Shown here in pieces: positions 5,387-7,601 of a DNA stretch of 7,601 nucleotides. How positions within the stretch are numbered: position 1 is the stretch's first letter; each line of letters opens with the position of its first letter. Made by a program: the position numbers and the translations under genes. Origin of the DNA: Candidatus Peribacteraceae bacterium (GTDB lineage: Bacteria; Patescibacteriota; Gracilibacteria; Peribacterales; Peribacteraceae); assembly GCA_028717505.1 (NCBI GenBank), contig JAQUNQ010000052.1, positions 1 through 7,601 on the forward strand, in the 5' to 3' direction. The notes under the pieces are model-generated. The model did no database searches and was not told where the DNA came from. It was given only the letters and a program-made list of their open reading frames with translations.

Positions 5387-7111
5387 ATGAACCTGACTCT
5401 CCTCATCCCGAGGCCCCGCATCCGCAGATACCTGCTCCCCTGCACGCTCCTCTCCCTCATGATCGTGTCGGGGGCGCTCGCAGCGGCGAAGAAGGACACT
5501 ATGCTCTTCCTGCGCCCCCACTGCACCATCCCCACACCGGCAACCGGCTCAGGGGCGCAGGCAGGCACAGGTTCAGGGACGCAGGCAGGCACGGGCGCCA
5601 CCGTCTGTCCGGGCTTCGCCGTCGTCGACCCGAAGACCCTGAAGACGACGCCTCTCCGCAAGAATGGTTCCCTGGACATGGATCTCGTCCTCACCAACCC
5701 GACCGCGCAGGGGATCACCCGCGTGCGGGCATGGCTCCTCTATAACCCGCAGGTCCTCGAGGGGAGCGGCGTGACCATCGGCGATGATTTCCCTCTGACC
5801 ACTCCGGGAGAGAAAAATTTTTCCGCAGCAGAGGGCTACCTCAAGATCGACGCGAGTGCGGAGGAGGAAAGCGAGCCCACTGACACCGAAATCGTGGTGG
5901 CGCGCGTGAGCTTCCGCGTGAAGAGCGTCCCCGCGCTCGGCAAGGAAGTCATTGGCTTCTACGACATCCAGACCAATGGACACACCTTCGTCATGGCGAA
6001 GGGGGCGACGGCCGACGAGAACGTCCTCGGCATCGACCCCTCTTCGCTCCTCGTTACCTTCGATCCGAAGGACGTCCCGAAGACGGGAACCGGCTCCTCG
6101 AGCTCGGTAAGTTCGACTGGAACAGGTTCCAGTGCAAGCTCCAGTGCCACGTCCAAGCCAAAGTCATCGGCCAGCTCCTCCCTCCATGGGAGTGGGGAAC
6201 CGCTCTGTGGCAATGGGATCATCGAAGGCACGGAGGAGTGCGATGACGGAAATTTCATTCAGGGGGATGGCTGCTCCATCTTCTGCCGCATTGAGCAGGC
6301 AGGGGGCAGCAGCACCAGCGTGTCTTCCACGAAGAGCAGCACCTCCTCGAAAGCGAGTACCTCCTCCACCCCCTCTCCCGCCTCCTCCGCTTCGAGCACC
6401 GCGAAGGAGCTGATCGTGGACGGGAAAGCCTGCACTGCCAATACCGACTGTAAGAGCGGCCTCTGCAGCGACAAAGTGTGCAAGGGGGATGTCCTGAAGA
6501 TTCCGGATGGCGGCCAGTGCACCGCGAACACCCAGTGCACGAGTGGTAACTGCAAGACGAATGTCTGCACCGCCGCGGGCGCCGCGACCGATCAGACCGG
6601 CAGGACGGCCTTCTCCATCCTGCAGGTCCGTAATGTCCGCGTGACCACCGAAGGGAGCACGATCTTCCTCGCATGGGATCCGCTCCAGTCTTCGCAGCTC
6701 AAGGGATACAACGTCTACTACGGCACGACGACCGGCCGGTACATCCAGCGCAAGACGGTCAATCCGGAGTCCACGAGCATGGCGATCCGCGCCATGACCG
6801 AGGGGGAAACGTACTACCTCTCGGTGCGCGCCCTCAATACGCTGGACGAGGAGAGCGCCTTCAGTCAGGAAGTCTCCGTGGAAGTCGGTAATCCGAAGAG
6901 CTCGACCTCCCCCCTCACCGGAGATCTCACGCAGGAAGCCTTCCCGACGAATCCCCTTGAAGGCACCACTGGCAGCAAGACATCCACGCTCCCCGGCGAA
7001 ACCGGCGTGCCTTCTGTCGTTGTCCTGCTCCTCCTCCTCTCCGCGGTTACCGGCACGGTGCTCGCGGCGAGGCGACAGCTCCACGCCACCACCACTCCCC
7101 CCCACCTGTGA
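5387..7111 (+). CDS. Modular cohesin-like surface protein with Cys-rich repeats and FN3
   Basis: A 574-aa exported protein, probably attached to the cell surface. The order is: signal peptide 1-32 (Arg9, 11, 13 and 14, hydrophobic 15-27, likely cut after ALA); a Gly/Ser/Thr stretch with an 8-residue tandem repeat (54-69) between Cys46 and Cys74; a cohesin-like beta domain about 76-226 (NGSLDMDLVLTNP, WLLYNPQVLEG, VVARVSFRVKS, SSLLVTF); a Ser-rich linker 232-269; a DUF4215/myxobacterial disulfide repeat with Cys274, 285, 296 and 300 (ECDDGN, GDGC); a second Ser/Thr linker 305-338; two Cys repeats of identical spacing (349/355/360/365 and 378/384/389/394); a fibronectin type III domain about 411-500; a linker; and a tail of LPGETG (535-540), a hydrophobic segment 543-561 and Arg562-Arg563, resembling a sorting signal. 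No catalytic domain is seen. ATG 5387 follows a C/T tract without Shine-Dalgarno. The likely partner is the dockerin encoded 12 bp upstream. The cohesin call rests on pattern, not a search; another cohesin/CBM-type fold is possible. Confidence 0.8.
   Translation: MNLTLLIPRPRIRRYLLPCTLLSLMIVSGALAAAKKDTMLFLRPHCTIPTPATGSGAQAGTGSGTQAGTGATVCPGFAVVDPKTLKTTPLRKNGSLDMDLVLTNPTAQGITRVRAWLLYNPQVLEGSGVTIGDDFPLTTPGEKNFSAAEGYLKIDASAEEESEPTDTEIVVARVSFRVKSVPALGKEVIGFYDIQTNGHTFVMAKGATADENVLGIDPSSLLVTFDPKDVPKTGTGSSSSVSSTGTGSSASSSATSKPKSSASSSLHGSGEPLCGNGIIEGTEECDDGNFIQGDGCSIFCRIEQAGGSSTSVSSTKSSTSSKASTSSTPSPASSASSTAKELIVDGKACTANTDCKSGLCSDKVCKGDVLKIPDGGQCTANTQCTSGNCKTNVCTAAGAATDQTGRTAFSILQVRNVRVTTEGSTIFLAWDPLQSSQLKGYNVYYGTTTGRYIQRKTVNPESTSMAIRAMTEGETYYLSVRALNTLDEESAFSQEVSVEVGNPKSSTSPLTGDLTQEAFPTNPLEGTTGSKTSTLPGETGVPSVVVLLLLLSAVTGTVLAARRQLHATTTPPHL
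5546..5593 (+). repeat. 24-bp tandem repeat, two copies
   Basis: Two adjacent 24-bp units (5546-5569 and 5570-5593) match at 21 of 24 positions and encode GSGAQAGT and GSGTQAGT in the N-terminal linker of the cohesin protein. The three differences are one at a first codon position (Ala to Thr) and two silent third-position changes. This is a recent short duplication of a flexible Gly-rich linker. Confidence 0.8.
6422..6568 (+). repeat. Two Cys-repeat modules in the cohesin protein
   Basis: Residues 346-365 and 375-394 share the frame C-x5-C-x4-C-x4-C with CTANT after the first Cys and SG before the third. The period is 29 residues. The DNA has diverged more than the protein pattern, so this is an older module duplication under selection for the cysteines, which probably form two disulfides per module outside the cell. 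Confidence 0.75.
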
Positions 7112-7601
7112 GCGATCTCCATCCGCACTGGCACACGACCGATGCTGCAGGCGAATCGCACGGAGAACGGCAAGTGTCGGTCCACTCCGCGCAACCTTCC
7201 CTGCCCCCACCGATGCCCCCTCCCGCTCTGCGGGGGATGCCGGTTTCGCGGCAGCCGGGAGCCATCGCCGGGATCCTCCTCGTGGTCACCATCGGCTTCG
7301 GTCTCCTCCGGAGCATGGGATACCTGCAGGGCGAAGTGGCGAGCGGCGCCACCCTGCACATCACCACCCAGGGTTTCTCCCCCTCCTCCGTCTCCGTCTC
7401 GCGCGGCGGAATCATCACGTGGATCAATGATCTCGACCAGGCGCAGAACGTCGCATCGGATGATTACTGTGAAACGCCAGCGAGCTGCCTCTCCACCGGT
7501 CTCATCACCAAGGGCGGAGCGGCCACCACCATCGTGAGTGCAAAGATTGCCCCGGGCCTCTACCACGCCTACCTCGCCGGGGACAAGACGACGCAAGCCA
7601 T
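7108..7601 (+). CDS. Membrane-anchored cupredoxin-fold protein (3' end outside window)
   Basis: The frame is open to the right edge. A membrane segment (AIAGILLVVTIGFGLL, about 7261-7308) follows Arg residues, giving an N-in signal anchor. A plastocyanin-like domain comes next: TLHITTQGFSPSSVSV (7345-7392), GGIITWIND (7408-7434), QNVASDD (7447-7467), STGLITKGG and PGLYHAYLAGD. In cupredoxins that carry copper the corresponding places read PH(N/T)V and Y-x-C-x-x-H; here the His is Gln (7447) and the Cys and following His appear as Leu and Asp, so a blue-copper site is not expected. Two extra cysteines (YCETPASC) could form a disulfide. The start is uncertain: GTG 7108 overlaps the TGA of the cohesin gene (GTGA) and adds a His-rich 35-residue N-terminus; ATG 7213, after a C/T tract, and ATG 7237 are good alternatives. 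The outer limit is given. It probably belongs to the surface operon. Confidence 0.7.
   Translation, partial: MSDLHPHWHTTDAAGESHGERQVSVHSAQPSLPPPMPPPALRGMPVSRQPGAIAGILLVVTIGFGLLRSMGYLQGEVASGATLHITTQGFSPSSVSVSRGGIITWINDLDQAQNVASDDYCETPASCLSTGLITKGGAATTIVSAKIAPGLYHAYLAGDKTTQA

Noticed and set aside
5387..5485. Twin-arginine signal in the cohesin protein (RRYLL)
   Set aside because: Only the two Arg and a hydrophobic run fit; the full consensus is missing, so an ordinary Sec signal peptide is the simpler reading.
2841..7111. Alternative genetic code with TGA as glycine, as in Gracilibacteria
   Set aside because: TGA ends greA, holA and the cohesin gene exactly where the families end or the next gene begins, so the standard code fits.
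6164..7210. A 348-codon open frame on the minus strand
   Set aside because: It lies antisense to the cohesin gene, whose signal peptide, spaced cysteines and FN3 domain prove the plus frame. The minus product is low-complexity Arg/Gly/Ala, as expected from the complement of a GC-rich gene.
6865..7596. A 243-codon minus-strand open frame across the end of the cohesin gene and the cupredoxin-like gene
   Set aside because: No recognisable domain; both plus-strand genes here show clear domain patterns.

Overview
The window is a GC-rich piece of a bacterial chromosome using the standard genetic code, with TGA as a real stop for greA, holA and the cohesin gene. Housekeeping genes fill the left two thirds and a small cell-surface cluster fills the right third. 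The mix of genes (a GreA with an N-terminal extension, a divergent delta subunit, a small charged protein I cannot place, secreted dockerin and cohesin proteins with Ser-rich linkers and myxobacterial-type Cys repeats, and few Shine-Dalgarno sequences) is compatible with a Candidate Phyla Radiation bacterium. A Peregrinibacteria/Peribacteria-like lineage is possible, but this placement is inference; no rRNA or marker gene is present.

Left region (1-2840): the last ~906 codons of carB, the large subunit of carbamoyl-phosphate synthase, entering from the left edge. Its wording is strikingly close to the synthetase part of eukaryotic CAD/CPS1 rather than to E. coli CarB. A 117-bp gap with a candidate promoter follows.

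Middle region (2841-4835): greA, then a small charged protein of unknown function, both on the + strand. They converge, with only 6 bp between, on a minus-strand holA-like gene (DNA polymerase III delta subunit, clamp loader). I see no intrinsic terminator between them.

A ~206-bp AT-richer divergent intergenic region (4836-5041) separates holA from the surface cluster. It holds a perfect TATAAT facing right, a weaker candidate promoter facing left, and three short inverted repeats.

Right region (5042-7601): an apparent operon of three exported or membrane-anchored proteins, with a 12-bp gap and then a possible 4-bp GTGA overlap. They are (1) a 110-aa membrane-anchored or secreted protein whose only recognisable domain is a two-repeat dockerin; (2) a 574-aa modular protein with a signal peptide, a cohesin-like domain, Ser-rich linkers, a DUF4215/myxobacterial Cys repeat, two four-Cys repeats, a fibronectin type III domain and a C-terminal sorting-signal-like tail; (3) a membrane-anchored cupredoxin-fold protein, cut by the right edge, in which the expected copper ligands appear to be replaced. 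A cohesin and an enzyme-free dockerin encoded back to back suggest a self-contained surface assembly held together by a cohesin-dockerin contact. This is the most interesting part of the window.

I found no rRNA, tRNA, CRISPR array, insertion sequence or attachment site, and no gene-free stretch longer than 300 bases.
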